Below are positions 1-7,910 of a stretch of DNA of 64,000 nucleotides, piece after piece. Every line of letters starts with the position of its first letter. Position 1 is the first letter of the stretch. Under the pieces are notes generated by a model. That model was not told the origin of the DNA, did not search any database, and saw only the letters and a list, made by a program, of their open reading frames with translations. Source of the DNA: Granulimonas faecalis (lineage in GTDB: Bacteria; Actinomycetota; Coriobacteriia; Coriobacteriales; Atopobiaceae). A program made the translations under genes and the position numbers. The stretch covers positions 82,864 through 146,863 of the forward strand of contig NZ_BQKC01000002.1 of assembly GCF_022834715.1 (NCBI RefSeq), given 5' to 3'.

Positions 1-30
1 TTGCACATCCACCACGGACGGAGGTGTCCC

Positions 31-354
31 ATGGCCTTCAGATTGGCCCTGGCGATAGGGCTCGCCGTGAGGGAGGCCAGGGAGGAGCAGGGCCTCACCC
101 AGGCCCGGCTGGCCGAGCTCGCCGGCGTCTCCCGTCGGCGCATCCTCGACCTCGAGGCGGGCCGGGCGGACGGGATGGCGATGGACAAGGCCGACCGCAT
201 CCTCAAGGCCCTGGGGCTCGCCGTGACCGTCGGGGCCGACGAAGGAGGACCTGCGGGCCCCTCCATCCAGGAGCTTCACGCCCGACGGCAGCAGGCACGC
301 AGCGAGGCGATCGCCAGGATGCTCGAGGCGTCCGAGAAGGGGGCGCCATGGTAG
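31..354 (+). CDS. hipB: HipB-like XRE antitoxin/repressor
   Basis: Small helix-turn-helix protein of 107 residues. Residues 12-65 form an XRE-type HTH with the typical pattern of a LTQ helix followed by a LAELAGVS turn and a recognition helix. The ATG at 31 has a GGAGGTG ribosome site at 20-26; an upstream TTG at 1 is also open but lacks one. The gene overlaps the following hipA start (ATGGTAG), so the two are translationally coupled. By family knowledge HipB neutralises the HipA kinase and represses the operon. The tail after residue 80 is hydrophilic and would contact HipA. Family call is firm; partner role is inferred from adjacency. Confidence 0.85.
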   Translation: MAFRLALAIGLAVREAREEQGLTQARLAELAGVSRRRILDLEAGRADGMAMDKADRILKALGLAVTVGADEGGPAGPSIQELHARRQQARSEAIARMLEASEKGAPW

Positions 355-1599
355 CCAAGGCCCTCACTGCATGGCTCTACGGCACCCCCACGGCCGTCGT
401 GGACCGCGACGGGCACGGCTTCATGAGACTCCGGTACGCCCCGGGATACGACGGCGTGCCGCTTTCGGTGCGTCTGCCCGTAAGGACGCCGCCTTACCTC
501 GAGAAGGACCTAAAACCCTTCCTTGCCGGGCTCTTGCCGGACGACCGGGGGGGCAAGGGCGGCCACGGGCGAGGGCGAGGGGGTCGGCCCCGGAAACGTC
601 ATGGGGCTCCTGTCCCTCATGGGAAGGGACTGCCCGGAGGCCGTCTCCTTCCTCGGCGTGGGCGAGGACCCGGTTCCGAGGGCGTCCGACTACGTCGAGG
701 TCGACGAGGGCGTTCTGGGACTCCGTCTCTCCGAGCTCATGGACAGGGGCGAGGCGTCCTGGCAGGCGAGGGCGGAGCACTGGTCCCTCGGGGGGGGGTT
801 CCAGCCGAAAATCGCCCTCGCCTGCTTCGACGGACGCTGGTACTCCTGCGAGGGCGACGCGGCCACGACCCACATCCTTAAGCCGGGAATCAAGGGCAGG
901 GCCTTCCAGTCCCTGGTCGAGCACGTGACCATGAGGGCATGCGCCCTCATGGGTGTCGAGGTCGCGAACACCGAGTACCTCGACGGGCTCGGTGCCGTCT
1001 GCATCGAGAGGTTCGACCGGGTCGTCCGGAGGCCCTTCGATGTCGTCCGGATCCACCAGGAGGACTTCTGCCAGGCGTGCGGGATCCTGCCGGAGAACAA
1101 GTACACGGAGAACCGGGGCCCCGTGGCCCCGGACATCGCTGCCGCCATAGACCGGTTCATTGATGACCCGGACACGGACAAGAAGGCCTTCTTCCTCATG
1201 GTCGTCGCGAACCACCTGCTGGGGGCACCCGACGGTCACGCCAAGAACTTCTCCCTCCTGGAGTATCCCGACGGAGGGGTTCGCCTGGCCCCGATGTACG
1301 ACTGCGCGTCCGGGCTTCCCTACGACGGCCCGAGGGACCGCAGGGTCGCCATGGGCATAGGGGGCGTGAGCGCGGTGGGACGCCTGGGCATCGGGGCGGT
1401 GACGCGTATGGCCAAGGCGTGCGACCTGAACGGCGACTGGTGCGTCGCGAAGGTGTCCGACCTCTCGAAGGGGCTCCCCGATGCCGTCGCAACGGCCCTG
1501 AACGAGGTCTCCGGTGTGAGCGGGGCCGAGGAGCTTCGCATCCGCCTCTTGGACCCGGTCGCATTCGTGTGCGAGGCCACACTGGCGAGACTTCGCTAG
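348..1599 (+). CDS. hipA: HipA-like serine/threonine kinase toxin, frameshifted
   Basis: HipA-family kinase, about 417 codons once repaired, near the usual 430-440. The N-terminal subdomain (LYGTPTAVVDRDG through GLLPDDR) reads in the frame of the ATG at 348. The rest, including GVGPGN, ERFDR and the active-site DGHAKNFSL at 1231-1257, reads in the next frame. The break is in a run of seven G at 547-553; six G would restore one frame. The start overlaps the hipB stop. HipA proteins phosphorylate tRNA synthetases and cause dormancy. As written the toxin is off. This is either a homopolymer sequencing error or a phase-variable tract; the sequence alone cannot decide. Confidence 0.85.
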
Positions 1600-1612
1600 G
1601 ACCGGCTTCAAT

Positions 1613-1662
1613 GTGCAACATCCTGCACAATCGTGTAAGTTACGCCGATAACTTACACGATT
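1613..1662. promoter_or_regulatory. Tandem palindromes after hipA
   Basis: Two inverted repeats lie 13 bases after the hipA stop. The first is GTGCA, a 6-base loop and TGCAC (1613-1628). The second is a perfect 14-base repeat, AATCGTGTAAGTTA at 1629-1642 and its complement at 1649-1662, with loop CGCCGA. The stem is AT-richer than the surroundings and has no following T run, so an operator or RNA-processing hairpin fits as well as a terminator. Confidence 0.6.
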
Positions 1663-2040
1663 GCCGAGAAAGGTGGACGAAAGTCCCCCCCCCTTGCGGG
1701 CAGGGGAGGCGGGTCTGCCGCTCCGAGCTCGGCCCCCTGTCCGTGTCCCACCCGGCCGGGGGCCGTCCCTAGGCCGCCCCGCGGGACACCCGAACCAAGA
1801 CATACGAAAAGGCACCCCGAGGGGCCCTGGGAAGAGAATCCCGGGGCCCCTCGCCGATGTCGCCTGCGGCCTCGGCCTCGACGGGGCCTGGATGGCCGGG
1901 CCGGTCGACGCCCCGGCCTCCCTGGCCCATCCTCGCCTCTCTCGCCCCGGCACCGGCAAGGGTCGCGCGCAAAGGCGCGCCCGGCAGTGCCCGCGGGGGC
2001 GGCCCACAGTGGGTGCGCCCGAGACGAGAGGGGGCATCCC
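1663..2040. other. Intergenic, no gene seen
   Basis: No convincing coding sequence. It holds a strong GC hairpin at 1818-1853 (GAGGGGCCC stem) without a clear T run, and a purine-rich ribosome site (GAGAGGGGG) just before the ATG at 2041. Confidence 0.5.
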
Positions 2041-2655
2041 ATGGAAACGACCGTCGAGCGCACCGGCACCTTCGGCACCGTCACCGGCCGCACCGACCAC
2101 GCAACCGACGTCCTGGCCGACATGGTCGCCGGCATCTGCGCCCGGGGGGACCGGGCGGTCCGCCGCCTCTGCGCCCACGTCGGGGCCCGCCTGGTGGACG
2201 GCTTCTGGGTCTACCTCGAGAACTTCGGCACCGGGCGCATCTGCACCCTGCCGTCCGTCGGTGGCTGGTACCTCTACGACTCGGTCCACGGCACCTACCT
2301 CGAGGTGGACCTGGACGGCGACGAGGTGCCGGTCCCCACTCCCCTTGACAGCTTCTGCGACCTGGACGCCGAGGGCTGCTCCGAGTGGAACCGCCTCGTC
2401 CCGACCCTCGCCTCCCTGGGGAGCGCCCTCGAGGCCGCCGAGGCCGACGCGTGGGGGCTCGACGAGGACGGCCTTCCCACCGACTCCTGGGACCGGTGGC
2501 TCGCCGACGTGGACGCCTACGGGTCCCTCTACCGCCTCGCCTGCGAGCGGGCCGTGAGGGCCGTGGTCGCCGCCTGCGACGGGGAGTGCGGCTTCTGGGA
2601 CTCCGACGAGGGGGAGGCGGCCTGGGCCGAGGGCCTCGTCCCCGAGACCGCCTGA
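2041..2655 (+). CDS. Hypothetical protein, acidic
   Basis: Protein of 204 residues with no family I recognise. It is rich in Asp, Glu, Trp and Tyr, with no signal peptide, membrane span or cysteine pair motif. The ATG at 2041 is preferred over the in-frame ATG at 1987 because a GAGAGGGGG site precedes it by about eight bases. It sits alone between the hipBA locus and the larger gene at 2703, which follows after 47 bases and is probably co-transcribed. The strongly acidic surface is common in DNA-mimic and plasmid accessory proteins, but nothing here proves such a role. Confidence 0.6.
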   Translation: METTVERTGTFGTVTGRTDHATDVLADMVAGICARGDRAVRRLCAHVGARLVDGFWVYLENFGTGRICTLPSVGGWYLYDSVHGTYLEVDLDGDEVPVPTPLDSFCDLDAEGCSEWNRLVPTLASLGSALEAAEADAWGLDEDGLPTDSWDRWLADVDAYGSLYRLACERAVRAVVAACDGECGFWDSDEGEAAWAEGLVPETA

Positions 2656-2702
2656 GGGGCCCTTCCCGAACGAGACACCCGCGACCGAACCTCAAGGAGG
2701 AC

Positions 2703-4178
2703 ATGATGGACCTTCTCGACCCCGCGGTGGGCTGGCCCGCCGGAAACCTCTCCTCGATCCTTGTGAAACCGCCCCAGCCGGGCCTCGTGGCGGGCCTCGT
2801 CGGGCGCGCCGCCGAGACACTCTCGGAGCGCATCGCCGAGGTGGCCGCGGAGGCCGCCTCCCTGGGCTTCACCGAGGATGGGGCCCTGCCCGCTCTCATG
2901 GAGGTGCCGGACTGGGACACGGCCTGCCACATGGCCGTAGTCGGCACCCTGGACCTCGACGACGGGCGCGCCCTTGCCTGCTGCGTGGTGGTCACCCCCG
3001 TGGACGACCCGAGCCGCGGCGCCTGCGTGCCCGTGGTGCTCGACGAGGACCGGAGCCGCATCCTGGGGCTTCCCGGCCCCTGGGTGGGCCCTGCCACGGA
3101 GGGGCCCGCGCGCTGGGGAGAGGGCCTCTCGGCCTTCGACTACGGCCTGGACGGGGGCGACGGCCTGCCGAGCGCGGCGGCCTATATCCGCTGCACCCAG
3201 GACGGCCCGGCGCTCGGCTGCGACGGGGAGGCCGGAGAGCTCATCGTCGCTGCGGCCGACCTGGCTCGGGCCCCGGGAGAGGTCGACCTGTCGGCGGGAG
3301 GCGAGCTCGGCCGTGAGGCGGTGCTCGCCCGCACGGCGGCCACGGCAAGGCTCTGGTCGGTGCTCGACGCCATGGTCTCAGACCTCCACACCCCGGCCCC
3401 CGAGGAGGGCACCCCCTGGGGCCCCCAGGCCTTCCTCGCAGAGCTCCCGGGAGAGATCCGCGAGGCCCTGGTCTGGGCGGCCACGGCCCGGTGGTGCTCC
3501 GAGGCGGGGGCCACAGAGGCGGAGGCTGTGGCTGCCGCTTTGGCCGCCCAGCGCCTCATGGTGGCCCACGACATCTCTGAGCGAGAACTTTGGGCAGAAG
3601 TGCCCGAGGTGATCGAAGAGATCTCTGTGGGCAGCGTCCGCATGGACTGGAAAAAGAGCCTTTTGAGCGTGGTCGCTCGCAGCTATCGCTGCTCATGCTA
3701 TCTAAGCGGTGGCGGCAAGACCTTCCAGGGCATCTTTGTGGGTCGTTCCTCAGACGCCAGCGCGGCAAAGCTGGTTTTTGAGTCTCTGGCGAACCTTGGG
3801 CAGAAGCTTTCCAAGAAGGCAGGGGAGGCCCGCAAGCAGCAGGCTGCCCAGGCCCAGGCGAATCTCTATGTCCATGAGTCGCTGAAAGAGGACTATGTGA
3901 AGCGTTGGCTTAACCAAGAGGCAGCCAAAGCTCGCACGAGCTTTCTAGCGGGCTTTGTGTCGGGGGTTGCCAGTGTCCTGGACAAGCAGACCCGAGAGCT
4001 CCTTGTGCTGGTGCCCTCTGAGGTAGCCGACTATATGGACAACATGAATCTGACCTCTCACAAGCAACGCAAGAAGTCCTATAGCTGCGATGCCTACGAG
4101 CAAGGGCGCCTTGAGGGAGCCGCTGCGGTGGCTTCTGGGCGAGTGGAAGACGGACAAAACCCTTGCTTGGTAGCCTAG
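2703..4178 (+). CDS. DUF2786-like protein, apparent chimera
   Basis: Protein of 491 residues. Residues 1-280 are an unrecognised acidic, very GC-rich domain. From about residue 275 a DUF2786-like helix appears (AEAVAAALAAQRLMVAHDIS), followed by the beta/alpha region usually found after DUF2786 (WKKSLLSVVARSYRCS through GIFVGR) and a basic C-terminus with SYSCDAYEQGRLEG. Base composition drops sharply at about 3570: the 3' third uses many A/T-ending codons such as tct, gct and aag while the 5' part hardly does. That suggests a native N-terminal gene fused to an acquired C-terminal one. DUF2786 proteins are common on phages and plasmids; no activity is established. ATG at 2703 follows an AAGGAGG site. 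Confidence 0.75.
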   Translation: MMDLLDPAVGWPAGNLSSILVKPPQPGLVAGLVGRAAETLSERIAEVAAEAASLGFTEDGALPALMEVPDWDTACHMAVVGTLDLDDGRALACCVVVTPVDDPSRGACVPVVLDEDRSRILGLPGPWVGPATEGPARWGEGLSAFDYGLDGGDGLPSAAAYIRCTQDGPALGCDGEAGELIVAAADLARAPGEVDLSAGGELGREAVLARTAATARLWSVLDAMVSDLHTPAPEEGTPWGPQAFLAELPGEIREALVWAATARWCSEAGATEAEAVAAALAAQRLMVAHDISERELWAEVPEVIEEISVGSVRMDWKKSLLSVVARSYRCSCYLSGGGKTFQGIFVGRSSDASAAKLVFESLANLGQKLSKKAGEARKQQAAQAQANLYVHESLKEDYVKRWLNQEAAKARTSFLAGFVSGVASVLDKQTRELLVLVPSEVADYMDNMNLTSHKQRKKSYSCDAYEQGRLEGAAAVASGRVEDGQNPCLVA

Positions 4179-4284
4179 ACACCGGTCGTGCCGCTGGACC
4201 GGAATCGGCTCTACAGCGGTGGATAGGGGTCCGGGCCGGCAGGCCCGGGCGGAAGGTCCTGTGGAACGCAACGAAAGTGCCGCA

Positions 4285-4480
4285 CGGCCTTCGGCGTCAT
4301 CGACGGCGAGATAGCCTCCGGCTAGGTCAGCGTCGACGTCCGCCGCTTCGGAACAGCCGAGGAACTTCTCGAGGCGGTCGACGTTCTGGATTGTTGGAGC
4401 TTTCGCAAGGTGACCGAGGAATGGATCCACACTGGCCCTGAGACCGGAGATGCGCCGGTCGGGGGGCACGGTCATCGTGG
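4285..4480 (+). pseudogene. Remnant of a small gene
   Basis: One frame reads FGVIDGEIASG, then a TAG, then continues as a coherent stretch (VRRFGTAEELLEAVDVL, then WSFRKVTEEWIHTG) running into the start of the next gene. There is no usable start. It looks like the decayed 5' part of the zinc-ribbon gene or of a neighbour. Low confidence because the evidence is only codon-like continuity. Confidence 0.3.
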
Positions 4481-4974
4481 AGTTCGACGAAGGTCGCGTC
4501 CCCTGTGACCATGTAGACGTGACGCCGGACCACGAAACCCACCTGCAGACGGTGTGGCGCTGCTCGGCGTGTAGAAACGAGCACACCGAGCGTGCCGGCA
4601 CCGAGGGTGTCGGTCGCGAATTCCGGTTCTGCCCGTGGTGCGGGCGTCCCATCGGGACCCGGGCGTCCGTGGTGAGAGACGGAGGTCCTCGCTCAGGCCC
4701 GGCCGAGGTCGTCGCCCGCGTCGAGGAGACTGTTCCCGTCTCCTGTGTTCAGCGCGGGTACCGGGGAAGCGGCCTGGTCCTCCTCGGCGACTTCGAGCTC
4801 ATCGACGCCATCCCTGACCCGGGCACCTTCGACCCGTGGAACGACATCGACGACCTCGTGGCCGACGTCGCTGCCGTCGAGATTCCAGGGACGGACCCGG
4901 ACCGTTCCTTCGAGGGGTGCGAGGTCCGCACCACCGTGGAGCTGATTGAAGGGGGTGACCATGGAACTGAGTGA
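4450..4974 (+). CDS. Zinc-ribbon hypothetical protein
   Basis: Protein of 174 residues with a two-knuckle zinc ribbon, CSAC near residue 38 and FCPWCGRP near residue 61, consistent with one Zn site. The C-terminal half is acidic and unrecognised. The ATG at 4450 has no clear ribosome site, and the upstream remnant at 4285-4480 suggests the true 5' end may have been lost or altered. The stop overlaps the next gene's start (ATG at 4961), so the two are coupled. Zinc ribbons of this kind appear in many plasmid-encoded small proteins; function unknown. Confidence 0.55.
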   Translation: MRRSGGTVIVEFDEGRVPCDHVDVTPDHETHLQTVWRCSACRNEHTERAGTEGVGREFRFCPWCGRPIGTRASVVRDGGPRSGPAEVVARVEETVPVSCVQRGYRGSGLVLLGDFELIDAIPDPGTFDPWNDIDDLVADVAAVEIPGTDPDRSFEGCEVRTTVELIEGGDHGTE

Positions 4975-5215
4975 GATCGTGTCAGCCGGCCTCTGGACCT
5001 ACGACCCACTCCCAAAGGGGATCCTGTGGCTCTGCTTCAAGGACGGGGTCCCGGTGGCCACAGGCTCTGTGGCCTGCGACGAGTTCGGCCACCCCTTCAA
5101 GGTGGAGTGCGTCGAGTTCTTCGATGGCTGCATCACCCTGGTGGGCGACCGCAGCCACCGATGCCTCGAATACGGCGAGGCCGTCGAGCGGCCCCGCGGA
5201 AAGGAGCGGCCATGA
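4961..5215 (+). CDS. Small hypothetical protein
   Basis: Protein of 84 residues with an AGGGGG site upstream of the ATG. It overlaps the gene before it by 14 bases and the gene after it by ATGA, forming a tight three-gene cluster (4450-5436). The sequence looks like one small beta-rich domain (GILWLCFKDGVPVATGSV, then FKVECVEFFDGCITLV). No family recognised. Confidence 0.6.
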   Translation: MELSEIVSAGLWTYDPLPKGILWLCFKDGVPVATGSVACDEFGHPFKVECVEFFDGCITLVGDRSHRCLEYGEAVERPRGKERP

Positions 5216-5436
5216 GCGATCCCTTGGACCTTCGGGGGCTTACCGCAACGATGGTCCTCGGCAGCATCAAGGGGGCGGCCTCGGAGCTCGGCCGCGCCAT
5301 GGCGCTCCTGCCGGAGCTCGGCCTTGAGCCGGAGGCGGAGGAGGCCGTCTCAGATACCCTGGCCAAGGCCATCGTCTACACCCTGAGTGCCAAGGCCAAG
5401 GTCGAGATGGACCCGTCCCTCGAAGACTGTCGGTGA
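5212..5436 (+). CDS. Small helical hypothetical protein
   Basis: Protein of 74 residues predicted mostly helical, starting at an ATG that overlaps the upstream TGA (ATGA) with an AAGGAG site just before. It is the last gene of the 4450-5436 cluster. No family recognised. The following 177 bases to the ArdC-like gene hold no gene. Confidence 0.55.
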   Translation: MSDPLDLRGLTATMVLGSIKGAASELGRAMALLPELGLEPEAEEAVSDTLAKAIVYTLSAKAKVEMDPSLEDCR

Positions 5437-5613
5437 GAGAGCCCATCGCAGACCTGCCCCACGGAACCCGGGCGAGTCCTCAGGACCCCGCTCGGGTTCC
5501 CCTTTTCTGCCTGCCCCGGCGGCCGGAGCCGCCGGCGGGATCCCCCGCGAGGGTCCGCGTCGGGCCCGTCCGGGCACTGACGCCCGCCTCAGGAAGACCG
5601 GAAGGGGATTGCG

Positions 5614-6585
5614 ATGGCTGATGAGAAGCTCGACGCCATGAGGGAGGCCCTCGTGGCAAGGCTCCTGGAGGACATGGACGCCCTGGGGGCCAACTGGGTC
5701 AGGCCCTGGGTCTCCCAGGCGCCCCAGAACCCCTCCACGGGCACGGTCTACCAGGGCCGCAACGCCCTCATCCTCGGCTTCGTGATCCGCTCCGAGGGCT
5801 ACGGGGACCCGCGCTTCATGACCTTCCGCCAGGCCCAGAAGATGGGCCTCAAGGTCGCCAAGGGATGCCACGGGTGGCCCGTGGAGCGCTGGGGCGAGGT
5901 GTTCTTCCACAAAGAGAAGACCGGCCGGATCCCCCAGCCCAGGAGCGTCACCGAGCGCGAGCGCTACCGCAGGGACCCCGAGATCGGCAGCAAGGTGCTC
6001 CCCATCGGCCACTACACCGTCTTTAACGGCGCGGACATCGTAGGGCTCGACCCCTTCTGCGCCCCGGACACCATGGCAGATACCGAGGCCAGAAGGACCC
6101 TCGTGGAGGGTTGCCCCTGCAAGCTCAGAATCCTTGCCACGGACAACGCCTGCTATTTGCCCAAGTTCGACCGCATCGAGATGCCACTCGCCGCCTCCTT
6201 CACCGATGAGGGCGCATTCCTTCGCTGCCTCCTCCACGAGGAGGTCCACGCCACTGGCGCCGAGGGGCGCCTGAATCGCCCCGGCGTCGTCTCCGGCGAG
6301 GGTATGGGGTCTGCGTCCTACGCCTTCGAGGAGCTCGTGGCGGAGTTCGGCAGCGTGTTTGCCGCGAGCCGTCTCGGCATCGGCCTTGGGGAGCTTGCCG
6401 CGGCCGACCTCCAGCGAGACGGCGCCTGGGAGAACCACGGTGCCTACCTCAAAGGCTGGCTCCAGGCGCTGTCGCCCGAGGAGCGCCCCCGCTCCCTCAT
6501 GGCCGCCGCCACTCAGGCGGGACGGGCCGCCGACTGGCTTTGGGAACACTGCTTCTCCAAGGGCGAGGCAGGAAAATCGGCCTGA
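5614..6585 (+). CDS. ardC: ArdC-like antirestriction protein
   Basis: Protein of 323 residues with the two ArdC parts. The N-terminal single-strand DNA-binding domain spans residues 10-150 (NWVRPWV, then NPSTGTVYQGRNALIL and HYTVFNGADI). The zincin-like metallopeptidase domain has HEEVH at 208-212, followed by ATGAEGRLNR and the FEELVAEFGS helix that normally supplies the third zinc ligand. ArdC proteins protect incoming conjugative DNA from restriction. A diverged paralogue lies at 10322-11309. The ATG at 5614 follows a GGAAGGGG site. Family assignment is secure; the DNA-protection role is from family knowledge. Confidence 0.9.
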   Translation: MADEKLDAMREALVARLLEDMDALGANWVRPWVSQAPQNPSTGTVYQGRNALILGFVIRSEGYGDPRFMTFRQAQKMGLKVAKGCHGWPVERWGEVFFHKEKTGRIPQPRSVTERERYRRDPEIGSKVLPIGHYTVFNGADIVGLDPFCAPDTMADTEARRTLVEGCPCKLRILATDNACYLPKFDRIEMPLAASFTDEGAFLRCLLHEEVHATGAEGRLNRPGVVSGEGMGSASYAFEELVAEFGSVFAASRLGIGLGELAAADLQRDGAWENHGAYLKGWLQALSPEERPRSLMAAATQAGRAADWLWEHCFSKGEAGKSA

Positions 6586-6631
6586 GGGAGATACGAGAGA
6601 CATCTAAAACCAAGAAAAGGAGCCGACAAAG

Positions 6632-6967
6632 ATGGTCCTCTTGACGACCAAGGTGAAGAACGCCTTCAAGCGCTTCCACCCGGAACTGGCCTGTGTGGAC
6701 CTCAAGAACACATCCGTGAACGGGGCAAAAAGAGGCTGATCCGGCTTTGTCACCGACGGCAACGGTTGGGTTTATCTGAACGCGAATGTGTCGTCTTTCG
6801 ACGGAAAGGACGAAGTGGCCCTGTACCGCGGCTGTGACGGCCCTTCGGATTTCCGCGGAAAGACAAACCTGTACTGTAAACGAGCCCCCGATGTCCTGGC
6901 TGAAGCGGTGGCCAAAGAACTGCGAAGGATGGCCGCCCGATGCAACCGCGTCTCTTCGCAGTCTTAG
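6632..6967 (+). pseudogene. Small gene with in-frame TGA at codon 36
   Basis: From the ATG at 6632 one frame reads a convincing small protein (TTKVKNAFKRFHPELACVDL) up to a TGA at codon 36. It then continues in the same frame without a shift (SGFVTDGNGWVYLNANVS through VAKELRRMAARCNRVSSQS) to a TAG at 6965. Total about 110 codons. Codon character is the same on both sides of the TGA, so this looks like a recent nonsense mutation (TGG to TGA would restore Trp) or a readthrough site. It is A/T-richer than its neighbours. Family unknown. Confidence 0.6.
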
Positions 6968-7136
6968 AGGTGCTTCGAAACGCCGACGACAGGAAAAGAG
7001 GGAACTTCGTCACGTTCCGCAGGGACGTGTGGATTGAAACCCCTACAAGAACGAGACCACTGTCTGCACCTGGGAGGAGCTCTCGGAACACGTCCGGGAG
7101 ACCATGCTCCGGGACGACCTCGAGCCAAACTCCTGA
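6940..7136 (+). pseudogene. Frameshifted gene remnant around the repeat
   Basis: A frame beginning at ATG 6940 reads LEVLRNADDRKRGNFVTFRR and continues DVWIETP up to about 7043. The natural continuation (YKNETTVCTWEELSEHVRET to a TGA at 7134) is in the next frame, so one base has been gained or lost near 7040. It overlaps the end of the preceding gene. The CRISPR-like repeat at 7009-7040 lies inside it, immediately before the frame change. Confidence 0.4.
7009..7040 (+). CRISPR. Solitary type I-C-like CRISPR repeat
   Basis: A 32-base element with every hallmark of a type I-C repeat: it begins GTC, contains an 8-base hairpin (CACGTTCC, loop GCA, GGGACGTG, with one G-U pair), and ends in the canonical GTGGATTGAAAC handle. 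I-C repeats are normally 32 bases with this exact layout. No second copy exists nearby, so this is a solo repeat, not an array. It lies 4.6 kb upstream of the orphan Cascade genes, in a decayed ORF whose frame changes right after it. It could supply a single-unit crRNA, act as an RNA anti-CRISPR decoy, or be the last trace of an array. Coincidence is unlikely but not excluded. Confidence 0.7.
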
Positions 7137-7175
7137 ACCGCAACTTTCAAAAACCTAAGGAAGAGGGAGGTGGCC

Positions 7176-7877
7176 ATGGCCACCGTGCTCAGCCATGACC
7201 TCGCTCGCGCCATGGGGGAGATTCGCCCCGACATCGTGGCGGGAAACCTTGCCGACACCTACCGGGGCGACGATGCCCGGGGCTGCTCCGGGCTCCTCAC
7301 CGACAGGGTGAGCTGGGTCTTCGTGGATACCGTGCCCGAGGACGCCCAAGGTGCCTTCGCCGACGCCTACGGCCCCGTCGCCGTGTGCCACCGGGTGGCG
7401 GGACCCGATGACCCGACCCCGAAGGGCCCGGACACCTTCTGCCGGGTGACGCCGGAGGCCATCGCCCGAGCCGCCTCGGACCTCATCGACGACGGGACCC
7501 GGGCCACGGCCGTGAACCTCGCCGTCTCCTACCTCGGGCGCCGTGGCTACCGCGTCCTGGAACGCGACTGGGTGTGTGCCGCCGGCACCGTCGACATCGT
7601 GGCCGTAGACCCCGACGGCGCCCTCGTCCTTATGTCGATACGCCACCGGGTGGCCCCGGGGGCCACAGACCATGAGCAGCTGGGGACCGTCGCCGTGGAG
7701 GCCGAGGAGCGCCGTGCCATGCGCAAGTGCTGCCTCCATCGCCTCGTGGAGGAGCGCGAAGGCGGCGACCAACCCTGGGAGTCCACCCGCTTCGACGTCC
7801 TGGGACTCACCTTCACGGGCGGCCCCGACGTGCGCCTGCGCCATCTCGTCGGCGCGGTGTCCTGGGACTCCGACTGA
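7176..7877 (+). CDS. YraN/UPF0102-like nuclease-fold protein
   Basis: Protein of 233 residues. Residues 1-105 are an unrecognised alpha/beta domain. Residues 110-225 match the YraN (UPF0102) core: AVSYLGRRGYRVLERDW, then GTVDIVAVD with the Asp of the nuclease core, ALVLMSIRHR in place of the usual V-E-V-K strand, AVEAEERRAMRKC, and the final RFDVLGL strand. The catalytic Glu-x-Lys appears as S-I-R, so the endonuclease centre is probably altered. An N-terminal extension on YraN is unusual. The ATG at 7176 follows AGGGAGG. Confidence 0.65.
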   Translation: MATVLSHDLARAMGEIRPDIVAGNLADTYRGDDARGCSGLLTDRVSWVFVDTVPEDAQGAFADAYGPVAVCHRVAGPDDPTPKGPDTFCRVTPEAIARAASDLIDDGTRATAVNLAVSYLGRRGYRVLERDWVCAAGTVDIVAVDPDGALVLMSIRHRVAPGATDHEQLGTVAVEAEERRAMRKCCLHRLVEEREGGDQPWESTRFDVLGLTFTGGPDVRLRHLVGAVSWDSD

Positions 7878-7910
7878 CAAGACAAACCTCAAGGGATTGG
7901 AGCCACACCC

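Noticed and set aside
421..2289. Minus-strand 622-codon open frame over hipA
   Set aside because: No motifs; it runs through the intergenic palindromes and the hipA kinase motifs lie on the plus strand.
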